Shown here: positions 1-10,448 of the stretch, one piece after another
Layout: every line of letters starts with the position of its first letter
How positions within the stretch are numbered: the first letter of the stretch is position 1
From: Candidatus Promineofilum glycogenicum
GTDB taxonomy: Bacteria; Chloroflexota; Anaerolineae; Promineifilales; Promineifilaceae
Length of the DNA: 64,000 bases
Reading direction: 5' to 3'
Assembly (NCBI GenBank): GCA_016707605.1
Contig: JADJHJ010000012.1
Location: 1 to 64,000, forward strand
Made by a program: the position numbers and the translations under genes
The notes under the pieces: model-generated
Databases searched by the model: none
Told to the model about the DNA's origin: nothing
Seen by the model: only the letters and a program-made list of their open reading frames with translations

Positions 1-1
1 A

Positions 2-922
2 GCGCCCACGGCTGAAGCTCAGGCCATCGCCTGGAATCTGGGCGACTTTCCCACCGCCGAACGGGCGCTGTTCTACGCCCGCGACTACGCTCGCCGCGCC
101 GGCGACGGCCGCGCCCAGGCCACCGCCCTCTACTGGCTCAGCCGCGTGGCTATCAGCCGCGGCGATTACGCCCAGGCGCGGATGCTGCTGGCCTATAGCC
201 TGCCGCTGGCCCGCGCCGCCGACGCCGAAACGCTGGGCCAGGTGCTCTATGGCGTGGCCGACGTGGCCTGGCGCGTCGGCGACCTGGAGACGCTGCACCA
301 CTACATCACCGAGAGCCTGGGGCTGGCCCGCGCCCTCGACAACAGCACCCTGGAGCTGATGTCGCTCAACCGCCTGGGCACGCTAGCCTATGCTCAGGGC
401 GACCTGGCTACCGCCCGCGCCTACTATCGCACCTGTCTCGACCTGGCCCAGACGGCGGGCAACCTGGAGCGCGAGGCGACGGCGCTGATGAACCTGGGCG
501 CGCTGGCCCACCGCGGCGGCGACCCGGAGGCGGGGCTGGCCTACTACCGCGATGCGCTGGCCCACTACCGCGAACTCGGCCGCAGCGAACAGGTCGTCAT
601 GGCCCTGGGCAATCTGGCCGAAGCGAGCATTGACCACGGCGACCCGGCCGCGGCGCGAACCGAGTTGCGCGAGGGGTTGGCCCTGGCCTGGCGGCTGGGG
701 CTGTTGCCGCGGGCGGCGGTGATGCTGTTCGTCTACGGCCGCCTGTTGGCCGCCGAGGGGCAGACACGCCGGGCAGCCGACGTGCTGCGCCTGGTGCTCA
801 ACCACCCGGCGACCGAAAGCCAGACCCGGCCGCAAGCGTTGGCTTTGCTGGAGCAACTGGGCTGCCCGGCGGACGGCCCGGCGGCCGACCTCGATGCCGT
901 TGTGGCCGAAGTTCTGGCCTGA
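2..922 (+). CDS. TPR-repeat protein, C-terminal part (5' truncated by window edge)
   Basis: The reading frame is open from base 2 and ends at TGA 920-922; the true start lies upstream of the window. The roughly 306 visible residues are a regular series of helical pairs rich in Ala and Leu (for example LGTLAYAQGDLATARAYY and LGALAHRGGDPEAGLAYY), the signature of tetratricopeptide repeats. In this lineage such arrays often form the C-terminal part of large AAA+/STAND or cyclase-type regulators, like the one at 12146-15829, and act as protein-interaction scaffolds. Nothing catalytic is visible here. The GTG near 146 is internal and was not taken as the start because the frame and the repeats continue upstream. 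Confidence 0.8.
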   Translation, partial: APTAEAQAIAWNLGDFPTAERALFYARDYARRAGDGRAQATALYWLSRVAISRGDYAQARMLLAYSLPLARAADAETLGQVLYGVADVAWRVGDLETLHHYITESLGLARALDNSTLELMSLNRLGTLAYAQGDLATARAYYRTCLDLAQTAGNLEREATALMNLGALAHRGGDPEAGLAYYRDALAHYRELGRSEQVVMALGNLAEASIDHGDPAAARTELREGLALAWRLGLLPRAAVMLFVYGRLLAAEGQTRRAADVLRLVLNHPATESQTRPQALALLEQLGCPADGPAADLDAVVAEVLA

Positions 923-962
923 GAGCGGCGCTAGAAGCTGCCGATCTAGTACCTGCGCCTCA

Positions 963-992
963 TTGCGCCCCAATCCGTTCGTCGGCTATACT
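963..992 (+). promoter_or_regulatory. candidate sigma-70-type promoter for the subtilase gene
   Basis: TTGCGC (963-968) and TATACT (987-992) are separated by 18 bp and lie about 75 bp before the ATG at 1066. The same pair of hexamers recurs at 53369-53397. The call rests on sequence match only. Confidence 0.45.
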
Positions 993-1065
993 GCCAGCGC
1001 GATTCGTGCACTGCCGCCGGCGCGCCACCCCGGCCCCGGCGAACATTACCCATCAGGAGTCCACA

Positions 1066-3568
1066 ATGAGCCCAAAGCATTCCCCTGTCTCTCCTACTGC
1101 CCGTCGGCCGCATATCGCCGTGGCCATCATGGCCGTGGTGCTGACGGCGCTGGCGCTACTGCTGAGCCGGGCGACGACCGGCGCGGCCCAGCCGGCCCGG
1201 TTGCCGGTCGCGCCGTTGGTCAGCCCACCCACCGACCAGTTGATCGTCCGCTTTCGCGCGGTGTCGGACCCGGCGGCCATGACGGCGACGGCCGAGGCGC
1301 AGTTGGCCGACCGGCTGAGCGCAGCGGCCGGCGTGGCGTTGACCTTCCAGCGGCCCATGTCAGGCGGAGCCTACGTGCTGAAGATGGCCGAGCGCACCGA
1401 CGAGGCCACGGCGACGGCAATCAGCCGCCGGTTGGCCGATCTGCCGGAGGTCGAATACGCCGAGCCGGACGCAATCATGCAGCTCGTCCGCGGCCCGGCC
1501 CTGGCCCGAAGCGCCCGACAACGCCGACTTTGACCCCGACGACACGCGCTTTGACGACCAGTGGCACTATCGCTATGAGGCGGGTGTTGAGGAGGGACTG
1601 AATCTGTTGCCGGCGTGGGACATCACCACCGGTTTGGACACGACGGTCGTGGCGGTCATTGACACGGGCATCCGGCCGCACGCCGACCTGTCCGGCCGCA
1701 CCGTGCCTGGCTATGACTTCATCAATGACCTCTTTGTGGCCAACGACGGCAACGGCCGCGATAACAACCCGGCCGACCCCGGCGACTGGAGCACCAGCAG
1801 CCAGTGCTCTCCCGGCAGCCCGGCGGAGAGTAGCTCCTGGCACGGCACGCACGTCGCCGGAACGATTGCCGCCAACTCCAACAACGGCAGCGACGTGACC
1901 GGCATCAACTGGGCGGCCAAGATTCTACCGGTGCGTGTGCTGGGGCGCTGTGGCGGCTATCTGTCCGACATCGTTGACGCGACGCGCTGGGCGGCTGGTT
2001 TGGCCGTGACCGGCGTGCCGGCCAACGCCAATCCGGCCGCCGTCGTCAATCTGAGCCTGGGCGGCAGCGGCGCGTGCGGCGCGACCTATCAGAACGCCTT
2101 CAACGAGTTGAACGCGGCCGGCGTCGTCAGCGTCGTCGCCGCGGGCAATGGCGGCACCAACGCCTCCAATTCGCGCCCGGCCAACTGCGACAACGTCATT
2201 ACCGTCGCCGCCACCAGCAAGACGGGCGACCAGACCTACTACACCAACTACGGCGCGGTGGTGGAGATCGCCGCGCCCGGCGGCGAGCAGTTCTTCGCCA
2301 ACGACCCCGACGGTGTGCTGTCGACGCTCAACGCCGGGGCGACCGGCCCGGGGGCTGATAACCTGGTGTACTATCAGGGCACGAGCATGGCCGCGCCCCA
2401 CGTGGCCGGGCTGGTGTCGCTGCTGCTAGGTGTGCAGCCCGACATGACGCCGGCCGAGGTGCTGGACATTCTTCAATCCACGGCGCGCGACTTCCCCGGC
2501 AGCAGCAGTTGCACGACGGCCAATTGCGGCGCGGGCATCGCCGATGCCTTCGCCGCCCTGAGCGCTCTCAGCCCGGATCTGGTCGCGCCAACGCTCCTCA
2601 GCCCGGCCGATGGAGCGACGGTAGACACGCTGACGCCGCTCACGGAGTGGGAGGCGGTGGCGGACGCAGAGCTTTACATGCTACACGTGGCCACCGATCC
2701 CGACTTCAATGATCTCGTCGCGGTGTTGGCGCCGATATTCGACACCGGAGCGCGCCCCGCGCTGGCCGAGGAGGGCACGTACTACTGGCGCGTGCGGGCC
2801 ATCGCCGGCAGCGATCATGGGCCGTGGAGCGAGACGTGGCAGTTTACAGTCGAGTTGCCCGGATGCCAGACGCCCGATGTGCCGGTGCTGCTGACGCCCG
2901 CCGATGGCAGCGACATCACCGAATTGCAGCCGACCTTCACTTGGGAGGCATCGGCCAACGCCAGCGAGTACGAGATCGCCATCGGCGAAACCTCCGACCT
3001 GTCTGACGTCCTTGTCACCGACAACCCGGCCACGCCGGAGTGGGTGTTTGACGATCCGCTGGAGGTTAACCGAACCTACTACTGGCGGGTGCGCGCCCAT
3101 AACAGGGCGGGCGACTGCGACGTGAGCAGTGATTGGAGCGCCATCTGGAGCGTCAACGTCGTCGAGCAAACGGCTGGCCAGAGTCGGGCCGCCTTGCCTT
3201 TCGTCATCTACGGGCTGACCGGCTTCGTCGGCCCGCTGGAAGTCGAACCAAACAATACCCTCGGTGAGGCCAACGGCCCCATCCTGCTCAATCGCAACTA
3301 CCAGGGCTACCCCGACGACCAGTCCGACTACTACCACTTCACGTTGACGACCCAGAGCCAACTGACCATCAACCTGACCGACATCACCGGCACCGACCCG
3401 CAACTGCAACTCTACCACGATACGTCCGGCAATATGGTAGGCTATGACCAGAACGCGCCCTACAGCATCAGCTACGACGCCCCACCCGGCGATTATTGGG
3501 TGCGCGTCGTCGTCGTCGGCAACAACAATAGTTTGTCGCTCTATACACTGAGCGTCAACAATCCGTAG
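1066..3568 (+). CDS. secreted subtilisin-like serine protease (S8) with PPC domain; frameshifted
   Basis: The start is ATG 1066 with AGGAG at 1055-1059. An N-terminal hydrophobic segment is followed by an I9-like propeptide and the S8 catalytic domain. The triad is Asp in VIDTG (codon 1661), His in HGTH (1841) and Ser in GTSMA (2384). After the protease come two fibronectin/Ig-like repeats (each beginning LLSPADG or LLTPADG, with YYWRVRA) and a C-terminal PPC domain (VEPNNTLGEA ... SDYYHF). It should be an exported protease whose C-terminal modules bind surface or polymer. The reading frame changes by one base around 1500-1510: the propeptide is in one frame and everything from APDNADFD onward is in the next. 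As written the gene is split. An indel error or a recent mutation is equally possible. Confidence 0.85.
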
Positions 3569-3600
3569 ATTCGATACCTATTATCTGTACCCCCACAAAG

Positions 3601-3639
3601 CCCGCCGTAATCGACTCCTGGATGAAGTCGAACGGCGGG
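3601..3639. terminator. hairpin between convergent genes, likely bidirectional terminator
   Basis: Arms CCCGCCGT + TCGACT (3601-3608, 3611-3616) pair with AGTCGA + ACGGCGGG (3626-3631, 3632-3639) around a short loop, with two unpaired A bases. The hairpin sits between the converging 3' ends of the subtilase and mgtE. There is no clear T tract. Confidence 0.5.
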
Positions 3640-3685
3640 CCAACTGGGACTTCTCGCGTCAGCGCCTATCTGTGGTTCCTTAATC

Positions 3686-5035
3686 TCAGATAGCCAGGAT
3701 GATCCCGGCCACGGTGAAGTAGATGAACAGCCCGGTGGCGTCGACCAGGGTGCTCATGGCCGGGCCGGAGACGACGGTTGGGTCGATCTTCAGCCGCTGG
3801 GCGATGATGGGCAGCAGCGAGCCGAGAACGTTGGCCCAGACGACGATGGCGAAGATGGCCACGGCCACCGTCAGGGCCACGGCCGGGCCAGTGTTCCACA
3901 TCAGCGCTCGGGTATAGGCCACGACACCCATCACCAGCCCCAGCACCAACCCCACCGATAGCTCGTGGAACAGCGGCCGGAACAGGCCGCGCTTGTCCAG
4001 ATCTTCGACGGCCAGGGCGCGGATGATGGTGCTGGTCGTCTGGCTGCCGGCGTTGCCGCCCGTGCCGATGAGCAGGGGGATGAAGAAGGCCAGGGAGACC
4101 ACGGCGGCCATCTGCTCCTCGAAGTGGCGCAGGACGCTGCCGGTCAGCGTCTCGGTTAGGAACAGCAGCAGCAGCCAGCCGACGCGCTTGCGCACGACGG
4201 TCAGCACGCCGGAGTCGAGGTAGGGGCGGTCGAGCGGCTGGGTGCCGCCGAAGCGCTGGAAGTCCTCGGTCGTCTCTTCTTCGAGCACGTCGACCACGTC
4301 GTCAATGGTGATGACGCCGACGAGCATCCCCTGGGGATCGACGACGGGTAGGGTGGCCAGGTCGTAGCGCGACATGAGCCGGGCGACCTCTTCCTGGTCG
4401 GTGCCGACGAGGACGGAAACGTAGTCGGTCTCCACCACGTCGGCCAGCTCGGCCGCCGGCTCCTCCATGAGCAACTGGCGCATACTGATCGTGCCGGCCA
4501 GGCGGCTGTGGCGGTCGACCACGTAGACGTCGTAGATATCTTCGGCGTCGGGCTTCCAGGTGCGCAGGGCGGCCAGGGCCTCGGCCACGGTCATGCGCCG
4601 GCCGAGGGCCAGAAACTCGGAGGTCATCAGACCGCCGGCGCTGTCTTCGGCGTGGAGCAGCAGCGGCCGGACTTCGGCCTGGTCTTCCAACTGGCGCAGG
4701 ACGTACTCCTGCTCGGCCGGCTCCAACTCGCCGATCAGGTCGGCGGCCTCGTCCGGCTCCATCTCATCGATGATACGGGCGGCCGTCTCGCGCGGCAGGG
4801 TGGCGACGATGTCGGCCGCGTCTTCGTCGTCTAGCTCTTCCAGAATATCGGCCGCGTCCTCCGGGTCGAGCCGGGGCAACAGGGCCGTTTGCTGTTCGTC
4901 TTCCAGTTCAGAGAAGAGGTCGGCCTGGTCGGGTGCGCGCAGGGCTTCCAACGCGGCGACGGCGCCGGCGACGTCGTCGTGCTCCAACGACGTGCGGACC
5001 TTGACCAGGACATCTTCCAGGTCTGTGTACAGCAT
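3686..5035 (-). CDS. mgtE: MgtE-family magnesium transporter
   Basis: The 449-residue length is typical of MgtE. Domain order: an N-terminal acidic superhelical MgtE_N domain (repeated EELDDEDAADI and EMEPDEAADLI type segments), two CBS domains (about residues 130-260, with VDRHSRLAGTISMR and VVDPQGMLVGVITIDDVVDV), a connecting helix, and five transmembrane segments at the C terminus. The conserved GTGGNAGSQ signature at the channel entry is present. The family imports Mg2+ (and Co2+) and is gated by Mg2+ binding to the N and CBS domains. GGAGG lies just before the ATG. The gene is monocistronic, convergent with the subtilase, and has a roughly 130-nt leader. Confidence 0.95.
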   Translation of the reverse strand: MLYTDLEDVLVKVRTSLEHDDVAGAVAALEALRAPDQADLFSELEDEQQTALLPRLDPEDAADILEELDDEDAADIVATLPRETAARIIDEMEPDEAADLIGELEPAEQEYVLRQLEDQAEVRPLLLHAEDSAGGLMTSEFLALGRRMTVAEALAALRTWKPDAEDIYDVYVVDRHSRLAGTISMRQLLMEEPAAELADVVETDYVSVLVGTDQEEVARLMSRYDLATLPVVDPQGMLVGVITIDDVVDVLEEETTEDFQRFGGTQPLDRPYLDSGVLTVVRKRVGWLLLLFLTETLTGSVLRHFEEQMAAVVSLAFFIPLLIGTGGNAGSQTTSTIIRALAVEDLDKRGLFRPLFHELSVGLVLGLVMGVVAYTRALMWNTGPAVALTVAVAIFAIVVWANVLGSLLPIIAQRLKIDPTVVSGPAMSTLVDATGLFIYFTVAGIILAI

Positions 5036-5180
5036 GAGACACCTCCAAGAAGCTTGGCTCCCTGGAGGCGGTGTGCGGGGAGCAGACTGCCAACCAGGGG
5101 CTACTTATTCGGTTGACAGAGGCGGCGTCTGTCTATGACTACCGCCAGGTTCTGCTTTATCGTTCACGGATTACTCCATA
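5036..5180 (-). promoter_or_regulatory. possible structured 5' leader of mgtE, class not recognised
   Basis: On the minus strand the stretch before mgtE contains several complementary segments, including CTCCA near 5060 pairing with TGGAG around the ribosome binding site, and CCTGG pairing with CCAGG. mgtE genes are often under a Mg2+ riboswitch (M-box), but I could not match the M-box consensus here. Treat this as a structured leader of unknown type. Confidence 0.25.
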
Positions 5181-5282
5181 GTGGATGAAGCGCACTCAGG
5201 CCGCGCTTCCGGCATTGCGCCGGGCCGTTCGCGGGCGGGCGCGTCTGTTAGTTTACGCGGATGACGCACTTTGTCAAGACGA

Positions 5283-5362
5283 CAAATGTAGCCCAGGATT
5301 CTTATCCTGTGCCGGCGCGCTCGGTCGTGGCCGAAGACACAGGATAAGAATCCTGTGCCACA
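5283..5362. repeat. paired palindromic repeat (GTAGC-bounded family, CAGGAT variant)
   Basis: Two inverted copies of a 20-bp palindrome (CACAGGAT-AAGA-ATCCTGTG) flank about 35 bp. The element resembles the triple copy at 38192-38305, where the stem reads CACAGGTT/AACCTGTG. The paired change A-T to T-A in the stem is compensatory. It occupies most of the 408-bp gap before the lipoprotein gene, together with the mgtE leader. Confidence 0.75.
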
Positions 5363-5379
5363 GCCAGTCATTCCAGGAG

Positions 5380-5385
5380 TATAAT
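5380..5385 (+). promoter_or_regulatory. candidate -10 element for the lipoprotein gene
   Basis: A TATAAT hexamer lies 58 bp before the ATG at 5444, immediately after the palindromic repeat. No convincing -35 element is visible. Confidence 0.35.
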
Positions 5386-5443
5386 ATCCAGTGACCACGC
5401 TCTTCGCGGCCATGTCCTGTTTTGCACTTGGGAGAGTGAGCCA

Positions 5444-6520
5444 ATGTCCGCCCGTGTTCGATTCAGCCTACCCTTTGTTGTCGTTGTGTTCCTTCTGGTC
5501 CTGCTGGCGGCCTGCGGCGGCGCGGCGGCCGAACCTCCGAGCGCCACCGCCGCACCCGCTGACAGCGCTACCGTACCCGCTGTGCCAACCGCCCCAGCCG
5601 ATGAAGCGCCGCCTGAGGAAGCGCCGGCCGATACCCCGGCGCCGGCGGCCGAGTTGCCGACCGAGCCGCCGGCCGCGGCCCCTACCGAAGCCCCGGCCGA
5701 CGCTCCGGCCAATGCGCCCACCGCGCGGCCGACCGAGGCGCTGCCCGCTGATGCCCCGGCCGACGCGCTGCCGTTGGAAGTCGTCGGCTACGGCTTTGGC
5801 GTGGGGGATTTCGGCGCGGGCTGGGGGCTGGTGGTGCGCAACCCCAACCCGGCCTATGCCCTGGAGGATAGCCGCTACACGCTGACGGCGCTGGATGCCG
5901 CCGGCAACGCGCTCTACACCGAGGAGGGCGCGTTGCCGCTGCTGCGGCCGGAGCAACGGCTGGGCGTCGGCGGCGCGCTGCAAGTTGACGACGAAGCGGC
6001 TGTGGCGGCGCTGGAAGTCGTCGTGGTGAGCGGCGAGTTCGTAGCCAGGGAGGCCGGCGCGCTCATCACGGCCGCGGACATTGTCTATACGCCCGGCAAC
6101 TTCTCGGATGAGGTCACGGCGACGCTCGTCAACCCGTATGCGGTCGAACTGGCCGATCTGCGCGTGACGGCCGTGGCCTTCGATGCCGCCGACCACATCA
6201 TCGGCGGCGGCGTGACGGTGCTCGATCTCCTGCCGGCGGGCGGCAGCGCGGCCGTCACCGTGCCCATTACAGTGGGCGGGGAGCCGGCGCGGGTGGAGGT
6301 GTTTGCGGTGGAGGGTGGCCGGAGGGGAGTGCCGTTCTTATCGAAGACATCAGAGGTCTCAGAAAAGTTCATCTGGGAAATCTGGCGAATTCTCGTCTCG
6401 TGTTGCTTCTTCGTGCTCTTCGGCTGCGCCAGTGGTGGGCGAGAGGCCGGCCGTGGCCGCCAGCCCTTCGGCCAGCGCGGCGCGCTCGGCGTCGGTCAAC
6501 CGCGCTTCGGGGTGGAGTGA
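5444..6520 (+). CDS. putative lipoprotein with Pro/Ala-rich linker and FxLYD-like domains
   Basis: The start ATG 5444 is preceded by GGGAGAG. The first 25 residues form a lipoprotein signal ending LLAAC, so the protein is probably lipid-anchored outside the membrane. A linker of about 80 residues rich in Pro, Ala, Glu and Thr follows. The folded part contains two beta-rich segments (GWGLVVRNPNPAYALEDSRY and EVTATLVNPYAVELADLRVT) typical of FxLYD/LEA-like extracellular domains. The last ~50 residues, after EVFAVEGG, run antisense into the neighbouring haem-binding gene and look non-native; the original C terminus may have been lost by a nearby indel. Function unknown. Confidence 0.65.
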   Translation: MSARVRFSLPFVVVVFLLVLLAACGGAAAEPPSATAAPADSATVPAVPTAPADEAPPEEAPADTPAPAAELPTEPPAAAPTEAPADAPANAPTARPTEALPADAPADALPLEVVGYGFGVGDFGAGWGLVVRNPNPAYALEDSRYTLTALDAAGNALYTEEGALPLLRPEQRLGVGGALQVDDEAAVAALEVVVVSGEFVAREAGALITAADIVYTPGNFSDEVTATLVNPYAVELADLRVTAVAFDAADHIIGGGVTVLDLLPAGGSAAVTVPITVGGEPARVEVFAVEGGRRGVPFLSKTSEVSEKFIWEIWRILVSCCFFVLFGCASGGREAGRGRQPFGQRGALGVGQPRFGVE

Positions 6521-6895
6521 GAGGTAGCTACGCATCGGCATCTCGCCTTCCAGCACGACTTCGCTCATCTCTTCGGCCTCGTGGCCTTCGTCGTCATGTC
6601 CCTCGTGGCTCTGGTTCCAGTCGGAGAAGTTGAGGTGCTCGCGCCCCTCAACCACGTGGCGCTGCACCAGCCAACTGACCGGGGCGACATTGGAATACCA
6701 GGGCCACTCGGTCTCGTTGCTGTGGCAATCAAAGCACGCTCGTTCGGCCAGTTGGCGCGTTTGTGGGCTGTCCCAATTCGGCTCGGCTACGACCGGCGGG
6801 TTGTCGTGGGCGCGGCCGATGGGCACCAGTTGAATGAGCAAGAAGGCCGCGGCAACCACGGCCACGAAAATGAGGATCAGCTTGCGGACATTCAT
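6359..6895 (-). CDS. haem-binding domain protein (single CxxCH, membrane-anchored)
   Basis: The protein has 178 residues. It begins with a hydrophobic segment (LILIFVAVVAAAFLLIQLV) that can act as signal or anchor. The motif CFDCHSNETEWPWYSNVAP contains a CxxCH c-type haem site followed by the WPWYS signature of the small haem-binding domain family (Pfam Haem_bd). It should sit outside the membrane and bind one covalent haem. The C-terminal third is acidic and His-rich. The upstream start context contains GGGAG. The 3' end overlaps the converging lipoprotein frame by about 160 bp, which is unusual and probably reflects damage to that gene. Confidence 0.85.
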   Translation of the reverse strand: MNVRKLILIFVAVVAAAFLLIQLVPIGRAHDNPPVVAEPNWDSPQTRQLAERACFDCHSNETEWPWYSNVAPVSWLVQRHVVEGREHLNFSDWNQSHEGHDDEGHEAEEMSEVVLEGEMPMRSYLSLHPEARLTDAERAALAEGLAATAGLSPTTGAAEEHEEATRDENSPDFPDELF

Positions 6896-6933
6896 GGATC
6901 GCTCTCCCGACAGGACGATTCGGAGAATCGCCC

Positions 6934-8404
6934 TTATGGCTGCACGGCAAAGATCACCGCGTATCGGTCACGGTAGACCTCTTCCAGGACCGGGTCATCG
7001 GCCGCTTCATCAAGGAAGGCGTCATGGTTTAGATCGGAGAAGACATAAGCGGCGTTAAAGCGGTCGCGGATGGTGGCTCCCGGCGTGTCGCGGCGGCCGC
7101 GCGTAATATCTACCCACTCATTATACAACGTTTCGTCGTAGAGTTGCATGAATGTTGGGTCCAGACCGTTGATGTAGCGCAGGTCGGAGGCGTAGAAGAA
7201 CTGGCGGGTGAAGTCGTCCCAGTCGGTCTGGAAGATGGTCGTGCCGGGTGGGGCTTCTTCGCGTAGCCAGAGCATGGCGTCGGCGTAGAGGTCGGCCGGG
7301 CGGCTGTCGGCCACCAGAGCGCGGGCGTCGCGGAGAGTCAGGGCCAGCAGGGCGGCCAGGGCGACCAGCGCCGCCGCCGGGGCCAGCCGCCGCCACGGCC
7401 GCCCGGCCGCCGGTTGCGCCAGCCAGCCGCGCAGCAGCGGCGCAGCGGCGAAGGCCAGAAAGATGAGGGCAAAGGGCGGGAAGTACTCCACGAAGCGGCG
7501 CGAACGAAAGAGCATCAGCCCGAAGACGCCGGCCAGCCCCAGCCCGACCAGCGCCGCCGGGTCGATGCGCTCCTCGCGCCAGCCCAGAGCCAGCGCCCCC
7601 AGCAGCACGGCCGCCAATGCCGCGCCGGAGTTCTGCACCACCGTCCACGTTTCGTAGGGCGACCACTCGTTGCCGACGGGCACGGCCGACTGGCCCACCT
7701 TGGGCAGCAGGTGGCCGGCGATGAAGATGACGTTCTCCGGGAAGTAGGGGTTGACGACCACGCCCAGGGCGATGCCCACGGCCGGGAACAGCAGCGCCGA
7801 CCAGGCCACGCGCCGCGCCAGCATGAACTCGGCCACGACGTAGACCCCGGCCACGACCAGCAGCAGCGGGAAGGCGTTGTAGAACCAGACGAAGACGAAG
7901 CCCAGCGGGGCCAGCCACTTGTGCCGCCCGGTCAGCAGCCAGTGGACGGCCAGCACCAGGATGATGACTGCGCCGGACTGGGCGCGGGTCATGCTCATGC
8001 GGTAGAGGAACGCCTCGGAGACGGCGAACAGCCCCAGCGCCCACGCGGCGGCGAAGGGCACGCGCTGGCCGCGTAGCAGCCACCACACGGCCACCACGGC
8101 CAGCGCCGGCAGCAGCGACCGTGGCCAGCTTGGCCCCCTGGGTCAGCGCCGCGCCGCCGTCGGCCGCCGGGTCGGCCGCGGCGAACGGGACCAGCAGCAG
8201 GTGGAACAGCAGGTGGTGGTCGTAGTAGTCGGCGGCGTTGAGGATGGTCATGGGCAGGGCGTCGAAGGCCGGCTTCAACCCTTCCTGGCGCATCATTTAG
8301 GCCATCTTGATGTGGTAGTAGCCGTCGTTGCCGACGATGCCCGGCGTGGCCCACTGGACGGCGGCGAAGAGGGCCACCGCGGCCAGGAAGACGGCCGCGG
8401 TCAT
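6934..8404 (-). pseudogene. GT-C-type membrane glycosyltransferase, broken by a stop and a frameshift
   Basis: The minus strand encodes a multispanning protein. From the N side: WLMTAAVFLAAVALF, then GNDGYYHIKMA followed by TAA (8299-8297), then MMRQEGLKPAFDALP ... YYDHHLLFHLLLVP, then a frame change near 8110-8135 into LLPALAVVAVWWLLRG and about 380 further residues with 8-9 hydrophobic segments and a C-terminal soluble domain. The early acidic-aromatic motif and the topology resemble polyprenyl-sugar-dependent GT-C enzymes (STT3/PMT-like). Exact specificity cannot be told. The frame stays open above 8404 without an ATG, so the N terminus may lie upstream in another frame. Two lesions in one gene suggest decay or poor assembly. 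Confidence 0.65.
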
Positions 8405-8481
8405 CAGCCACAGCGACCGGCGGCGGTGGATGAACGGCTGGCCAGAGCGAACGGCGTGCGGCGTCGGCCGGCTGTGAAGAG

Positions 8482-9823
<1,342 letters not shown>

Positions 9824-9827
<4 letters not shown>

Positions 9828-10363
9828 CGCCCCACTCCCTGCAAGCGCCGCGTCAGGGCCGCGATGGCCCGCACCTGCAACATCTTGACCGATCCCTCAC
9901 TCTTGTTCACTGTTTCCGCTACTTCCTTGATCGGCAGACCGAAGCCGAAGCGCAGGGCCAGCACCTCCTGCTGTTCCGTTGTTAGTTCGGCCAATGCCTG
10001 GCGCAACTCGTCCTTGCCGGCGCGGTCGTCCAGGCGTTGCTCCGGCGTCCGCTCGCCGCCGGGGAGGGAGTCATCCAGTTCTATCCAGTTCATTTGTCGT
10101 TGTTTGCGGTAGTGTTCTTTCAATACGTTGCGCGCCGCGCCGAAGAGCCAGCCGCGAATGGTGTTGGGCGGCGCGCCGCGGTCGCGCAGGGCGCTGAGAA
10201 AACGGGTAAAGACTTCGCCGGCCAGGTCTTCGGCCGTCTGGTCGTCGGCGACGCGAAACGAAAGGTAGCGATAGATAGACTGGTAATACTGATCGTGGAT
10301 ATGGGCCAACGCTTCCTTGTCGAAGGCGCGGGCCTGGCGCAGTAGTGTCTGTTCGTCGTGCAC
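9824..10363 (-). CDS. ECF-like RNA polymerase sigma-70 factor
   Basis: About 179 residues. Region 2 is visible as QYYQSIYRYLSFRVADDQTAEDLAGEVFTRFL followed by GWLFGAARNVLKEHYRK. Region 4 is LAELTTEQQEVLALRFGFGLPIKEVAETVNKSEGSVKMLQVRAI with a clear helix-turn-helix. The chosen start is GTG 10363 (VHDEQTLLRQ), where similarity to the family begins; no Met lies in frame upstream and the Shine-Dalgarno is weak. It is followed with a 4-nt overlap by the DUF5667 membrane protein and preceded by an exported Asp/Asn-repeat protein, which suggests a cell-envelope stress regulon. Confidence 0.9.
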
Positions 10364-10448
10364 GGGACGATGATACTCGATTGGCGCGTAGGGGCAGTCA
10401 TAGCGGTTGAATGGCTGGCCGGCGGGGGCATTTGATGCTCCTTCCTCT

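Noticed and set aside
5036..5180. M-box magnesium riboswitch
   Set aside because: Expected on context, but the conserved core could not be found by eye; kept as an unclassified leader.
6360..6520. Genuine C-terminal domain of the lipoprotein
   Set aside because: The sequence is antisense to the haem-binding gene and has no family pattern; more likely an extension after loss of the original stop.
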